A DNA stretch of 6,849 nt from Eudoraea sp. (GTDB taxonomy: Bacteria; Bacteroidota; Bacteroidia; Flavobacteriales; Flavobacteriaceae): assembly GCA_013042925.1 (NCBI GenBank), contig JABDPH010000436.1, positions 1 to 6,849 of the forward strand. Reading direction: 5' to 3'. Position numbers and translations under genes: made by a program. This document shows positions 1-6,049 of this stretch, one piece after another. Under the pieces are notes generated by a model. That model was given only the letters and a program-made list of their open reading frames with translations. It did no database searches and was not told where the DNA came from. Positions within the stretch are counted from its first letter, which is position 1; every line of letters begins with the position of its first letter.

Positions 1-11
1 TGCCAACTCCA

Positions 12-611
12 ATGGATACTAGATCACTTCACTTTAAACTTTATAAACCCTGTGGCATAATAAGTCAGCTTATTTCAAAAAACCCACGGGAGCTACGAAT
101 AAAGAAATTTTTAAATGAGCTTTACGATTTTCCGGATGGGGTTATGCCCATAGGAAGACTCGATGAGAAATCTGAGGGGCTGCTACTTTTTACCACAGAT
201 GGCAAGCTAAGTGATTCTATAAATCGCTCTGGAGTAGAAAAAGAGTATTATGCCCAGCTAGATGGAAAAATTACGGATGAGGCGATAATGCTTTTAAGAA
301 ATGGGGTTGAAATAGGTTTTGAAGGAAAACGATACACTACCAAAGCTTGTAAGATTCGCAAATTATATACCCTGCCAATACTTCCTGGTGCCGACAAAAA
401 GCTTAGAATAGGCAGACACAGGTCAAACAGCTGGATAAGTATTACACTTACTGAAGGCAAGTTCAGGCAGGTACGCAAAATGACCGCAGCAGTTGGTTTC
501 CCAACGCTCCGCCTTGTTAGGATACGTGTAGGAGAAATAACTTTAGACAATTTGTTACCCGGAGAAGTAATACCGTTGGCAAATCTTACCGACAAATGTG
601 AACAATTTTAA
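12..611 (+). CDS. rluE: 23S rRNA pseudouridine synthase, RluE/RsuA family
   Basis: This cytoplasmic enzyme isomerises a specific uridine to pseudouridine in ribosomal RNA; E. coli RluE acts at U2457 of 23S rRNA. The 199-residue protein has the RsuA/RluE catalytic-domain pattern: KPCG near residues 12-15, the signature GRLDEKSEGLLLFTTDG from residue 48 with catalytic Asp51, the KEYYAQLDG strand around 77-85, and the late motif EGKFRQVRKM (149-158) followed by a hydrophobic LRLVRIRVGEI strand. There is no N-terminal S4 domain, which fits RluE rather than RsuA or RluB. The ATG at 12 puts the first strand (LHFKLYKP) right at the start, as in relatives, but the frame stays open to the window edge, so a slightly longer protein cannot be excluded. 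The stop codon overlaps that of the convergent lipoprotein gene. The family is certain; the exact target uridine is inferred. Confidence 0.9.
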   Translation: MDTRSLHFKLYKPCGIISQLISKNPRELRIKKFLNELYDFPDGVMPIGRLDEKSEGLLLFTTDGKLSDSINRSGVEKEYYAQLDGKITDEAIMLLRNGVEIGFEGKRYTTKACKIRKLYTLPILPGADKKLRIGRHRSNSWISITLTEGKFRQVRKMTAAVGFPTLRLVRIRVGEITLDNLLPGEVIPLANLTDKCEQF

Positions 612-1252
612 TTCATTGGAATAACCTGTCCTGAGCCGGAAATATCCATATTTATTGTAGGACTGCCTTTATAATATACATTACCACTACCTTCAATGCT
701 GACATTTAAACTTTCAGTGCAATAGACTTCACAATCTCCTGAGCCTTCAATACGCAACGCTACATTCGCTGCCATAAACTCAGCACTGCTAATGGTTCCG
801 GAGCCCATGTTTTGAATATTAAAGTTATCTGTATAGCCGGCAATAGCTATATTTCCAGTCCCAATATTCTCAATTTCCATGGTTCCTGTATTCTGCAACT
901 CAAAAATAGTGACATCTCCCGTACCTTCGTTTTTTATTCCTTTTAATTCCGGTATGGTTATATTGGCTTCCAAATAGGTTTTTTTATAGTTTCCATCTTC
1001 CAGATATATTTCCAGTTGATCATTGGAAACCCTTGTATTTACTTTGTCAATAATATTATCATCCGCTATAATCTCCAGTGATTGTACCGACCCTTGTGTA
1101 ATATTTAAAATAAAAGTACCATTACTGCTAATTTTGGTAAATGTATCTACAGTTCTGAATTCTGATATCGTATTTCCTGATCCTGTATAATTATCCTTGG
1201 AACAAGAAGTTAGAGCAATTATGCTGATGGCTATCAATAATAATCTTCTCAT
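608..1252 (-). CDS. Head-GIN domain (DUF2807) lipoprotein
   Basis: This is a putative envelope lipoprotein of the DUF2807/head-GIN family, whose biochemical role is not established. The 214-residue product begins with a short basic signal peptide (MRRLLLIAISIIALTSC) and a good lipobox, LTSC, which would lipidate Cys17. The following SKDN has acid next to the Cys, as seen in some Bacteroidota surface-export signals, so display on the cell surface is possible. The rest is beta-rich with a regular G-[ST]-G repeat at residues 110, 131, 150, 170, 188 and 206, spaced 18-21 residues apart, as expected for stacked turns of a right-handed beta-helix. Length is normal and the frame is intact. An ECF-type promoter element and a possible 38-codon gene lie just upstream on the same strand, suggesting stress or envelope control. 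Its stop overlaps that of the convergent pseudouridine synthase gene. Confidence 0.88.
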   Translation of the reverse strand: MRRLLLIAISIIALTSCSKDNYTGSGNTISEFRTVDTFTKISSNGTFILNITQGSVQSLEIIADDNIIDKVNTRVSNDQLEIYLEDGNYKKTYLEANITIPELKGIKNEGTGDVTIFELQNTGTMEIENIGTGNIAIAGYTDNFNIQNMGSGTISSAEFMAANVALRIEGSGDCEVYCTESLNVSIEGSGNVYYKGSPTINMDISGSGQVIPMN

Positions 1253-1268
1253 GATCTAATGGATTAAG

Positions 1269-1385
1269 CTAAGAAACTTTGTTATTCTGTGTTTGTTTTG
1301 AAGAATGACGTCTGCTCATACTCCATCCATAACCCATATGATAATTTAAAGTCCGTTTAATGTAATTCATGTCAAGTGTTCTCAT
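1269..1385 (-). CDS. Possible small protein (38 aa) upstream of the DUF2807 lipoprotein gene
   Basis: This small open frame starts at ATG 1385 and stops with TAG 16 bases before the lipoprotein start. The 38-residue product starts MRTLDMNYIKRTLNYHMGYG, then WSMSRRH, and ends in a polar tail with Ser, Gln, Asn and Lys. I do not recognise the family. It has no signal peptide, Cys pair or membrane segment; it is basic and rich in Tyr, His and Arg in the middle. Two things favour it being real. It lies between an ECF-like promoter element and the lipoprotein gene, with the ATG about 34 bases after the CGTC box. Its start context also shares the 10-mer ATCATGAGAA with the lipoprotein start. Against it, an open frame this short is expected by chance in such DNA. 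It could instead be leader sequence. Confidence 0.35.
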   Translation of the reverse strand: MRTLDMNYIKRTLNYHMGYGWSMSRRHSSKQTQNNKVS

Positions 1386-1418
1386 GATGATCGTTTTTTG
1401 ATTGATATATAATAAAAA

Positions 1419-1444
1419 GACGCTTATAGCTGGTTTTTGTTACA
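1419..1444 (-). promoter_or_regulatory. Candidate ECF-sigma promoter (TGTAAC-N16-CGTC)
   Basis: Read on the minus strand, TGTAAC (1444-1439) is followed after exactly 16 bases by CGTC (1422-1419). An AAC-type -35 element spaced 16-17 bases from a CGTC-type -10 element is the known architecture of many extracytoplasmic-function sigma factor promoters. It points at the small open frame and the DUF2807 lipoprotein gene, with a predicted start of transcription near 1410 and a leader of about 25 bases before ATG 1385. No housekeeping TAnnTTTG element was seen in this gap. The sigma factor itself is not in the window. Confidence 0.45.
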
Positions 1445-1449
1445 AAACC
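1432..1449. repeat. Short inverted repeat over the candidate -35 element
   Basis: GGTTTT (1432-1437) and AAAACC (1444-1449) form 6-base arms around the 6-base centre TGTTAC, which carries the AAC of the candidate ECF promoter. It could be a binding site for a regulator acting at that promoter. It is too weak as a hairpin and too far from a gene end to be a terminator, and it may be chance. Confidence 0.25.
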
Positions 1450-1597
1450 GGACTAAAAATTGAAGCAATGACTTTGAGCCGTTATTTAGGCAAATACAAA
1501 AATGGGATGGCAGCTATTATTGGATAAGCTACAGAATATTAGGTTATAGGAAAAGCACCGAACTTAACTAAGAAACACTTGAAGATCTATAAAGCAC

Positions 1598-1714
1598 CTA
1601 TTTTATTCCCAGGATTCTTTTGAACATGCGAACCTCACATTGATAGAACTTGCAGAAAGATGCTATTAGTTTTGAATACTTGTTGTCTGATTTCATTTGT
1701 TTTGATTTAACCAT
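1598..1714 (-). CDS. Weak small open frame (38 aa), unrecognised
   Basis: A minus-strand frame runs from ATG 1714 to TAG 1598. It would encode a Lys-rich basic peptide beginning MVKSKQMKSDNKYSK, with two Cys separated by four residues (CKFYQC) and ending FKRILGIK. It lies downstream of the cold-shock gene on the same strand, 86 bases past its stop, so it could be carried on the same transcript. No promoter element was seen directly in front of it and no family is recognised. In DNA this AT-rich a frame of this size arises often by chance, so this is recorded as a possibility only. Confidence 0.15.
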   Translation of the reverse strand: MVKSKQMKSDNKYSKLIASFCKFYQCEVRMFKRILGIK

Positions 1715-1800
1715 TTACCTATTAGTAAAGCAAAACATCAAAAAATCACAACTAAATTAAAAATAATTGAAAATTGGGAATTTTATGAGCAAGATTGCAG

Positions 1801-2256
1801 TTAAATTTTCTTTACCCGAACGGCGTTAAGACCTTTCATGCCCTTTTCCAGTTCAAAGGAAACCTTATCATTTTCAACTATCTCATCAATTAAACCACTT
1901 ACATGGCAGAAGTATTTTTCATTGTTTTCAGAATCAATGATAAAACCAAACCCCTTAGAAGTGTCAAAGAATGAAACTTTCCCTTTTCTTACAGGGTCTA
2001 CTTCTTCTATATCTCCCTCTTCCTTTTTTGGGATACCTAGTATGATATCTTCTGCATCAATTTCCACTTTCATTGAAGGATCGGGAGGAGTATCAGTTAA
2101 ATTTCCATTGTGATCAACATATGCAAATTGAATTCCACCACCTTTTTCTTTGGCAGCTGCCTTACGAGCTTCCTTTTTCTTTTTCTTGTCCTCGCGCTTT
2201 TTTAAGCGCTTTTTTTCTTTTTCACCTTTACTATAGGTCTGTTGCGATCTTGCCAT
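1801..2256 (-). CDS. Cold-shock domain protein with lysine-rich N-terminal extension
   Basis: This is a probable single-strand RNA/DNA-binding chaperone acting in the cytoplasm on mRNA or ribosomes. The 151-residue protein has two parts. Residues 1-40 are extremely basic (runs of KKRLKKREDKKKKKEARK) and probably disordered or helical. Residues 41-85 form an acidic linker containing TPPDP and IPKKEE. Residues 89-151 are a complete cold-shock domain with RNP1 KGFGFI (101-106) and RNP2 as YFCHVS (115-120), where Cys replaces the usual Val of VFVH. The total is about twice the length of classical CspA (about 70 residues); the extended form is typical of Bacteroidota. A good phylum-type promoter lies about 150 bases upstream, leaving a long leader like those of temperature-regulated csp mRNAs. 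The K-rich start MARSQQTYSKGEKEKKR is typical of these homologues, so the ATG is well placed. Confidence 0.9.
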   Translation of the reverse strand: MARSQQTYSKGEKEKKRLKKREDKKKKKEARKAAAKEKGGGIQFAYVDHNGNLTDTPPDPSMKVEIDAEDIILGIPKKEEGDIEEVDPVRKGKVSFFDTSKGFGFIIDSENNEKYFCHVSGLIDEIVENDKVSFELEKGMKGLNAVRVKKI

Positions 2257-2411
2257 TAAAATGTTTTATTTGGATAATCTAATTTAGTTTAAAAAGAAAC
2301 GCGATTAAGAAATGTGCGCTTGGAAAAGTAAGTGTGGAATTGTGAATCCTGCAAAAAAATTAGCCAGAGCGATGGTAACTATAGGTCGGTGGTCATCTCA
2401 TTAAACTACTA
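2257..2411 (-). promoter_or_regulatory. Long 5' leader of the cold-shock mRNA (possible thermosensor)
   Basis: The stretch between the predicted promoter and the cold-shock start codon has no open frame of note. Its length is close to the roughly 160-base leader of E. coli cspA, which refolds with temperature. The part nearest the ATG is A/T-only and lacks a purine Shine-Dalgarno, as usual in Bacteroidota. No specific fold could be established by eye, so a regulatory role is inference from length and gene type. Confidence 0.35.
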
Positions 2412-2442
2412 CAAAGATAACACCTAGCATGTTAATTTACAA
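2412..2442 (-). promoter_or_regulatory. Bacteroidota-type promoter for the cold-shock gene
   Basis: On the minus strand, TTG (2442-2440) is followed after 20 bases by TATCTTTG (2419-2412), a perfect match to the Bacteroidota -7 box TAnnTTTG at normal spacing from the -33 element. Transcription would begin around 2405, so the mRNA would carry a leader of about 150 bases before ATG 2256. No better match was seen in this gap on either strand. Confidence 0.6.
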
Positions 2443-2548
2443 TTAAAAGGTCTGGAAAGCTTTGTTTTGCAACCACTCTGAACAATATTCCCAATAAAAT
2501 TTATAGAATTATCATGAACTCCTTGTTATTTGAACATGGATGCCAATT

Positions 2549-2556
2549 TTCTTTTG
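2549..2556 (+). promoter_or_regulatory. Weak -7-like box in front of the sugar operon
   Basis: TTCTTTTG matches the Bacteroidota TAnnTTTG box at all defined positions except the second. TTTG at 2529-2532 (16 bases upstream) or TTG at 2523-2525 (23 bases upstream) could serve as the -33 element, both near the edge of normal spacing. It is the best + strand candidate before the DUF1080 gene, but weak; an activator-dependent promoter or one of another sigma class would fit equally. Confidence 0.25.
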
Positions 2557-2562
2557 TAAATG

Positions 2563-2578
2563 TGTATTTTTAAATACA
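2563..2578. promoter_or_regulatory. 16-base palindrome, candidate operator of the sugar operon
   Basis: TGTATTT-TT-AAATACA has perfect 7-base arms around a two-base centre. It lies 66 bases before the DUF1080 start and just after the weak -7-like box, where a repressor of the LacI or GntR kind would block transcription. Because it is AT-rich, a palindrome of this quality is suggestive, not proof. Confidence 0.3.
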
Positions 2579-2644
2579 ACTATAAATCAATATGGTTTTA
2601 ATTTTCAATATCAATTCAGTAAATGCATTAAGCTAATTAAGCCT

Positions 2645-3463
2645 ATGAGGATGAGATTCAAAAGGTTGGAACGAATTCCATTAGGTATAATTTTTTATGC
2701 TTTTTTGATTTTGTGTTTCAATTCCTGTAGAGATAAAAAACACCAGATTGCTAATGAGAAATCTGATATTGCCCATAAAGCGGAAGAGGGTTTTGTACAA
2801 ATTTTCAATGGATCATCCTTAGAAGGTTGGGAAGGCAACCCTGGATACTGGCATGCGTCCAATGGGGTTCTTATTGGTGAAGTTACACCGGAAACACCTT
2901 TAAAAAGGAATACTTTTATTATTTGGCAGGGTGGTCAACCTGCCGACTTTGAATTGAAATTGGAATTTCGTATTTCTGCAGCTGGCAACAGTGGTATAAA
3001 TTATCGCAGTGAACGCTTAGACACAATCCCTTTTGCTCTAAAAGGATATCAGGCAGATATTGACGGAAAGAACACCTATACCGGCCAAAATTACGAGGAG
3101 AGAAAACGAACTACCCTTGCATACAGAGGAGAAAATACCATTATTAGATCGCAGGAAAAACCATTTGAACACGGTTCATTGCGGGCCAATGTAAAAAATA
3201 ATGCCTGGCAGCACAGGAAGGTAGTTTCATCTCTCGGGAACTCAGACAGTCTTAAATCTATGATAAGACCAGAAGATTGGAATAGCTGCCATTTAATAGT
3301 TAAAGACAATCATTTACAACATTATATAAATGATGTATTAATGAGTGAGGTAACGGATCTGGATTCAGTTAACCGGAAATATTCTGGCTTTCTGGGTTTG
3401 CAGGTTCATGTGGGCCCACCAATGAAGGTTGAATACAGAAATATAAAATTAAAGGAATACTAA
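2645..3463 (+). CDS. DUF1080 lipoprotein, 3-keto-disaccharide hydrolase family
   Basis: This is an envelope protein of the 3-keto-glucoside/3-keto-disaccharide hydrolase family (DUF1080), a beta-sandwich fold linked to cleavage of glycosides previously oxidised at C3. I chose ATG 2645 (272 residues). It gives a proper signal peptide, MRMRFKRLER then IPLGIIFYAFLILCFNSC, with likely lipidated Cys28; the lipobox FNSC is imperfect. Longer starts such as 2540 add 35 residues that spoil the signal, and ATG 2651 is a close alternative. Family landmarks are FNGSSLEGWEG (54-64), the YWHASNGVLIGE strand (68-79), GNSGINYRS (114-122), GYQADID (134-140), and the C-terminal GFLGLQVHVGPPMKVEYRNI (248-267). 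It is the first gene of the operon, 6 bases before the next. Specific substrate and glycosidic linkage cannot be read from the sequence; hydrolase versus lyase/hydratase chemistry is also open. Confidence 0.85.
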   Translation: MRMRFKRLERIPLGIIFYAFLILCFNSCRDKKHQIANEKSDIAHKAEEGFVQIFNGSSLEGWEGNPGYWHASNGVLIGEVTPETPLKRNTFIIWQGGQPADFELKLEFRISAAGNSGINYRSERLDTIPFALKGYQADIDGKNTYTGQNYEERKRTTLAYRGENTIIRSQEKPFEHGSLRANVKNNAWQHRKVVSSLGNSDSLKSMIRPEDWNSCHLIVKDNHLQHYINDVLMSEVTDLDSVNRKYSGFLGLQVHVGPPMKVEYRNIKLKEY

Positions 3464-3469
3464 GCATTT

Positions 3470-4156
3470 ATGAAACCAATTGTCCAAATATCCTTAGACC
3501 TTACAAATATTGATGAGGCTCTGGAAACTGCTGCTCTGGCTATGCGGGCAGGTGTCGATTGGCTGGAAGCAGGTACTCCCCTGCTCTTGGCAGAAGGATT
3601 ACATGGCGTAAGAAAATTACGTGAAAGCTTTCCGGCTGTACCTATTGTTGCAGACCTGAAAACTATGGATGGTGGTTACCTGGAAGCCGAAATGATGGCA
3701 AAGGCAGGGGCAACTCATGTAGTAGTAATGGCGAGGGCCCATGAAGAAACTATTAAGGTAGTCGTTGAGGCAGGAAAAGATTTTGGAGTGGCCGTAATGG
3801 GTGATAACCTTGGTTGCCCGGATATGGTAGCCGCTGCCAAAAGACTTGAAGAACTTGGTTGTGATTATGTTATACACCACATAGGTTATGATGAACGCCG
3901 GGGTATCGCTGCTCAGGGATTTACTATGCCAAGTCCGCTTGATCAGTTAAGGGAAGTAGTAGCAGCTGTTAATATTCCGGTACAGGCCGTAGGCGGTTTA
4001 TCGCTGGAACAGGCAATTAGATGTCCGGAATACGGTGCGCCACTGGTTGTACTGGGAGCTCCTTTAACCATTGATGCCGATTCGTTTAAAACTGCTGATG
4101 GTGATCTTGAAACCTCATTAAGACTAATATGCGACCGAATACATGCATATAAATAA
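3470..4156 (+). CDS. OMPDC-superfamily enzyme resembling 3-hexulose-6-phosphate synthase
   Basis: This 228-residue cytoplasmic TIM barrel belongs to the OMPDC/HUMPS group, which includes 3-hexulose-6-phosphate synthase (HPS; formaldehyde plus ribulose 5-phosphate) and 3-keto-L-gulonate-6-phosphate decarboxylase (KGPDC, UlaD). Metal and substrate residues are in place: Asp10, Glu33, and the signature ADLKTMDGG with Asp62, Lys64 and Asp67, plus His136. Positions known to separate the two activities look HPS-like or different from KGPDC: Asp112 (Glu in UlaD), Gly139 (Arg in UlaD), Val174 before GG (Thr in UlaD) and Ala197 in VLGAPLT (Arg in UlaD). So decarboxylation of keto-gulonate phosphate is unlikely, while aldol or retro-aldol chemistry on a keto-sugar phosphate is plausible. 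No SIS-domain hexulose phosphate isomerase is next to it, unlike formaldehyde-fixing operons. The alignment to UlaD is from memory. It sits 6 bases after the DUF1080 gene. Confidence 0.8.
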   Translation: MKPIVQISLDLTNIDEALETAALAMRAGVDWLEAGTPLLLAEGLHGVRKLRESFPAVPIVADLKTMDGGYLEAEMMAKAGATHVVVMARAHEETIKVVVEAGKDFGVAVMGDNLGCPDMVAAAKRLEELGCDYVIHHIGYDERRGIAAQGFTMPSPLDQLREVVAAVNIPVQAVGGLSLEQAIRCPEYGAPLVVLGAPLTIDADSFKTADGDLETSLRLICDRIHAYK

Positions 4157-4198
4157 GTCAAATAATCTGCCTAGAATTATAGATAAAATAATAACTAT

Positions 4199-5224
4199 AT
4201 GAACTCTATTGCCGTTGTAAATTTTGCTCCTAAAAAAGGTAGTGTAGAAATCAGAGAGATAAACAGGCCGACCATAAGTGAAGACGAAGTTCTTCTGGAA
4301 GTAGCTAACGTAGGGGTTTGTGGTAGTGATTTGCATCAGTGGACTGCAGATCATAGTTGGCCCGTAAATTACCCTGTAGTTTTGGGACATGAGTTTGGAG
4401 GCCATATAGCTGAAATTGGTAAAGGAGTTAAGGCTTGGAAAGAAGGTGATGCGGTGGTGAGTGAAACAGCTGCTGTTATAAATGCTCAAAGTCCGTTGTC
4501 GAGACAGGGCCTCTATAATCTGGATCCTGAACGAAAGGGTTTTGGATATGGTGTTAATGGTGCAATGACAAGATTTGTTAAGGTTCCCGCGAGATGTCTG
4601 CATCTGATACCTGAAAATCTTTCTTTTGAACAGGCTTGCTTAACAGAACCATGTTCGGTTGCATATAATGCTGTAGTACTTAACTCAAAAATACGGCCCG
4701 GCGATCGTGTTATTGTATTGGGTCCGGGAACCATTGGAATATTGTGTGCAGCCATGGCTCAATTATGTGGTGCGCAGGTAGCTATTGTTGGTCTCAAAAA
4801 AGACGCAGAGAGATTATCTGTAGCAAAGCAATACGGCTGCGATATTATTGTGGATGATGCTACCCAGTGGGCACTTGAACAAGATGGTCTTGGGGCGGAT
4901 TGTGTTATTGATGCAACAGGGGTGAGTGAAACCTTGAAATTAGCATTAAAATGGGTAAGGCCAAATGGGCATATTACCAAGGTTGGCTGGGGTCCGCAAC
5001 CTTTTAATCACACGCTGGATCCACTTGTACAAAAAAACGTCACCTTGCAAGGCAGTTTCAGCCACAACTGGCCCATTTGGGAAAAAGTACTTTCCTTGCT
5101 GGCAACAGGCCGATTGGATGTAAGCCCTATAATTGGAGGCATTTGGCCTTTGGAACAATGGAATGAGGCTTTTGAAGCTATGCACTCCGGGAAGGTGGTA
5201 AAGAGTATTTTAAAACCTAATTAA
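4199..5224 (+). CDS. Zinc-type medium-chain alcohol/polyol dehydrogenase lacking structural-zinc cysteines
   Basis: This 341-residue NAD(P)-dependent dehydrogenase has the MDR fold of sorbitol, threonine and L-gulonate/idonate 5-dehydrogenases and probably oxidises or reduces a hydroxyl/keto group of a sugar derivative. The catalytic zinc set is intact: Cys41 in GVCGSDLH, His64-Glu65 in LGHEFGG and Glu150 in LTEPCSV. The cofactor loop is GPGTIG at 175-180, and the strand after it ends in GLKKD with no acidic residue at the usual NAD-selecting spot, so NADP use is possible. Unusually, the lobe that normally carries four structural-zinc Cys reads INAQSPLSRQGLYNLDPERKGFGYG, with Asn95, Ser98, Ser101 and Asp109 where Cys is expected. 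Length and frame are otherwise normal. The gap to the preceding gene is 42 bases and to the next 6. The precise substrate is unknown. Confidence 0.87.
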   Translation: MNSIAVVNFAPKKGSVEIREINRPTISEDEVLLEVANVGVCGSDLHQWTADHSWPVNYPVVLGHEFGGHIAEIGKGVKAWKEGDAVVSETAAVINAQSPLSRQGLYNLDPERKGFGYGVNGAMTRFVKVPARCLHLIPENLSFEQACLTEPCSVAYNAVVLNSKIRPGDRVIVLGPGTIGILCAAMAQLCGAQVAIVGLKKDAERLSVAKQYGCDIIVDDATQWALEQDGLGADCVIDATGVSETLKLALKWVRPNGHITKVGWGPQPFNHTLDPLVQKNVTLQGSFSHNWPIWEKVLSLLATGRLDVSPIIGGIWPLEQWNEAFEAMHSGKVVKSILKPN

Positions 5225-5230
5225 CATCAT

Positions 5231-6028
5231 ATGCGTTTAAAGAATAAAGTAATTTTAATTACCGGCGGTTATACCGGTATAGGACAGGCCATTGCAAGGT
5301 CATGTGTAAAAGAAGGGGCACAAGTAGTTATAAATGGTTTACGTGACAAAAAAGGGAAATCGTTAGTTGATGAATTGGGAAGTGTTGCATCTATTGCAGT
5401 TACCATGGATATAACACAGGAAGGAGTACCGGAACTTTTGGTAAAAGAAGCACTTAAACGCTTTGGTAAACTTGATGCTGTGGTTAATAATGCAGCAATG
5501 ATCGTTTCCTCAAATATAGATACGACAAGCCTTTCATTTATGAGAAAAATGTTGGCAATTAATACCCTGGCTCCCTTTGCAATAATACAGGAAGCTTTGC
5601 CATTTCTTAAAGAAACTAAGGGCTGTGTAGTAAATATTGGGTCTATTAACTCCTGGAGTGGAGAACCTAATTTATTGGCCTATAGCATATCTAAAGGTGC
5701 GCTGATGACATTAAGCAGGAATCTTGGGGATAGTTTATTCCGTGATTACGGGATACGTGTAAATCAGATTAATCCTGGATGGGTATTGACAGAAAACGAA
5801 AAAATAAACCAAAAACAACAGGGGATGAATGATGATTGGTATAAGAAATTACCAGATTTGTTTGCACCAGCCCAACGAATTTTTGAGCCAAAAGAGATTG
5901 CATCCGGAGCTGTATACCTTTTATCAGATGAATGTGGCCCTGTAAGCGGACAGGTCTTAGAGCTTGAACAATACCCGATGATAGGACGAAATCTGCCAAA
6001 GAATTGGCGCGGATTTCATTCTAAATAA
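5231..6028 (+). CDS. Short-chain dehydrogenase/reductase (SDR)
   Basis: This classical SDR of 265 residues acts in the cytoplasm as an NAD(P)-dependent oxidoreductase, probably on a sugar, sugar acid or polyol given its neighbours. All landmarks are present: the cofactor loop TGGYTGIG at 11-18, Asp60 in the MDIT turn, NNAA at 86-89, and the catalytic tetrad Asn111, Ser138, Tyr151 and Lys155 (GSINSWSG, then YSISK). NPGWV (181-185) follows the active site. The end of the second strand reads VINGLRDKKGK with basic residues near the adenosine phosphate site, hinting at NADP use. The C-terminal tail after VSGQVLELEQYPMIG is longer than a minimal SDR and ends with NWRGFHSK, which may help define substrate choice. 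It starts 6 bases after the MDR gene, consistent with translational coupling. Function is assigned only at family level. Confidence 0.87.
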   Translation: MRLKNKVILITGGYTGIGQAIARSCVKEGAQVVINGLRDKKGKSLVDELGSVASIAVTMDITQEGVPELLVKEALKRFGKLDAVVNNAAMIVSSNIDTTSLSFMRKMLAINTLAPFAIIQEALPFLKETKGCVVNIGSINSWSGEPNLLAYSISKGALMTLSRNLGDSLFRDYGIRVNQINPGWVLTENEKINQKQQGMNDDWYKKLPDLFAPAQRIFEPKEIASGAVYLLSDECGPVSGQVLELEQYPMIGRNLPKNWRGFHSK

Positions 6029-6049
6029 ACCATAAAAACGAAACTAAAA

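Larger units (their letters stand above)
1386..1800. other. AT-rich intergenic stretch between two minus-strand genes
   Basis: This stretch holds the candidate ECF promoter and its inverted repeat near the left end, and one weak 38-codon open frame (1598-1714, minus). Otherwise I see no conserved coding frame, tRNA, mobile-element end or tandem repeat. The 3' side of the cold-shock gene has only an A/T-only inverted repeat, AAAATT-GGG-AATTTT at 1770-1784, which is poor as an intrinsic terminator. No strong GC stem followed by a T-run is present. Confidence 0.5.

Noticed and set aside
248..595. 115-codon minus-strand open frame
   Set aside because: It is a mirror of the conserved pseudouridine synthase coding sequence, with no domain of its own.
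1770..1784. AAAATT-GGG-AATTTT as terminator of the cold-shock gene
   Set aside because: The stem is A/T only with no following T-run on the minus strand, too weak to call an intrinsic terminator.
1838..2282. Two + strand open frames opposite the cold-shock gene
   Set aside because: They are Ser/Phe-rich products typical of the complement of Lys- and Glu-rich codons; the minus-strand gene has clear RNP motifs.
2540..2644. N-terminal extension of the DUF1080 protein from ATG 2540
   Set aside because: It would place 35 residues before a good lipoprotein signal peptide, and the stretch includes the candidate operator palindrome; ATG 2645 is far more likely.
4124..4603. 159-codon open frame on the minus strand
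   Set aside because: It lies antisense to the end of the HUMPS gene and the start of the dehydrogenase gene, both with intact family motifs; the translation has no recognisable domain and an ordinary shadow-frame composition.
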